Shown here one piece after another: positions 59,635 to 60,114 of a stretch of 60,114 bases of DNA. Origin of the DNA: Treponema bryantii. GTDB taxonomy: Bacteria; Spirochaetota; Spirochaetia; Treponematales; Treponemataceae. Position numbers and translations under genes: made by a program. Under the pieces are notes generated by a model. That model saw nothing but the letters and a program-made list of their open reading frames with translations, did no database searches and was not told the origin of the DNA. The DNA lies in contig NZ_FORI01000013.1 of the NCBI RefSeq assembly GCF_900113965.1, positions 1-60,114 on the forward strand, given 5' to 3'. Position 1 is the first letter of the stretch. Each line of letters starts with the position of its first letter.

Positions 59635-60071
59635 GCATTCTCCATTTCTGAATACTCAAGCCTCTCTAACAGTTCCATCATAGTTGGATTGTCTTTATTC
59701 TCTTTTTTTAGAGATTTTATTTCATCTGGTGTTATTGCTTTTGTTGGATCAAATTTTCCCATATATTGATATCTTAACATCCATCTAGATAAAGTTGAAT
59801 GGGAAATCTGATATTTAGCTGCAATTGTTTTCTGTGAAATTCCAGTTTTAAGTTCTTGTAGAATTTTTTCTATTTGTTCTTTTGTATAAGGACGATTTGT
59901 TTTTCTTGAAATTAATCCTTTTTCTCCATGAATTAAATAACGTTTTTTCCATCGATCTACAACATGCTGTGATACTCCGAAATGTTCAGTTAGCATTCTT
60001 CTCGAATAATTTTCTTCTTTCCATAATCTTATGAGTTCTAATTTTTCTTCATAAGACAAACTCTTGCTCAT
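59565..60071 (-). CDS. IS3-family OrfA (HTH protein, IS150 group)
   Basis: The 168-residue protein has two helix-turn-helix segments (LTEHFGVSQHVVDRWKKRY; IAAKYQISHSTLSRWMLRY) and a C-terminal leucine-zipper-like helix (MMELLERLEYSEMENACLKKLATL). It binds the terminal repeats. The long two-HTH form is typical of the IS150 subgroup. It starts 43 bp inside the right end of the element. Confidence 0.92.
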   Translation of the reverse strand: MSKSLSYEEKLELIRLWKEENYSRRMLTEHFGVSQHVVDRWKKRYLIHGEKGLISRKTNRPYTKEQIEKILQELKTGISQKTIAAKYQISHSTLSRWMLRYQYMGKFDPTKAITPDEIKSLKKENKDNPTMMELLERLEYSEMENACLKKLATLVQARKEKNQKQSKN

Positions 60072-60114
60072 ATTTTATACCTCCAAAAGTGTCCAACTTT
60101 TGGGGTTCAGTTCA

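Larger units (their letters stand above)
58716..60114 (-). mobile_element. IS3-family insertion sequence (IS150-like), about 1.4 kb
   Basis: Terminal inverted repeats begin TGAACTGAACCC at 58716 and end GGGTTCAGTTCA at 60114, the last base of the window; TTGGACA recurs inside both ends. The element carries two overlapping minus-strand genes for orfA and a DDE transposase. The outer flank and any target duplication on the right are outside the window. An assembly break at a multicopy IS would explain the exact end. Confidence 0.92.

Overview
The window is bacterial and most resembles a gut or rumen spirochete of the genus Treponema. The main reasons are spirochete-type lipoproteins, ThyX in place of ThyA, a tandem cyclic-nucleotide-binding regulator, CotH-type remnants, many dispersed short repeats and a long poly-G tract. 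This is an inference from content; no 16S gene is present. Average composition is moderate, but about 7.4-24.5 kb is strongly AT-rich and the intergenic repeat islands are GC-rich.

Layout. 0-7.4 kb: a palindromic-repeat array, a PHP phosphoesterase, a cNMP-binding regulator, tRNA-Thr with an attached structured element, a lipoprotein, a hipBA toxin-antitoxin pair with a textbook operator/promoter, and on the minus strand an antitoxin-PIN toxin-NusG paralogue operon. A CotH pseudogene follows. 7.6-31 kb: a surface polysaccharide locus with glycosyltransferases, an EpsG-like polymerase, a flippase, an acyltransferase broken at an 11-G tract, a sugar aminotransferase, GNATs, dTDP-sugar genes (rmlB and two copies each of rmlA and rmlC), a priming sugar transferase and a CapD-like dehydratase. 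Embedded in it is a lux-type acyl-activation and reduction cassette (ACP, AMP ligase, thioesterase, LuxE, LuxC, SDR) without luciferase. 31-37.7 kb: three tRNAs with a second structured element, a DUF308-like protein, thyX, an SH3 lipoprotein, an ABC-F protein carrying repeat-encoded residues, and an RsmI-like methylase. 37.8-42.8 kb: a polar amino acid ABC importer whose binding-protein gene is separated from the rest by a nuclease-like gene inside a periodic palindrome array. 42.9-50.8 kb: tryptophan biosynthesis in two minus-strand units (trpCF-trpB-trpA and trpE-trpGD) sharing an operator motif. 50.9-57.3 kb: SRP RNA, and a sugar ABC importer divergent from a GH30 glycosidase and a LacI regulator, with LacI-type operators between them. 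57.4-60.1 kb: a second copy of the nuclease-like gene with its array, and an IS3-family element whose end coincides with the window end.

The most unusual structure is a family of 35-bp palindromic units (arms GCCTGC / GCAGGC, 23-nt variable interior). It occurs at three places: 6-206, 40051-41726 and 58258-58502. Around the 40.4-kb gene the units repeat every 63-64 bp on both sides. Elsewhere the gap between units is about 28, 38 or 48 bp, that is, it grows in steps of about one helical turn. Two of the three loci carry a 272-residue PD-(D/E)XK-like protein. I read this as a candidate undescribed repeat/nuclease element. Its biochemical role is not shown by the sequence.

A second candidate is a pair of about 160-bp elements downstream of tRNA genes. 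Each starts with an inverted copy of the adjacent tRNA T-arm, carries two hairpins whose stems differ by compensatory changes, and ends in a tRNA-tail-like sequence.
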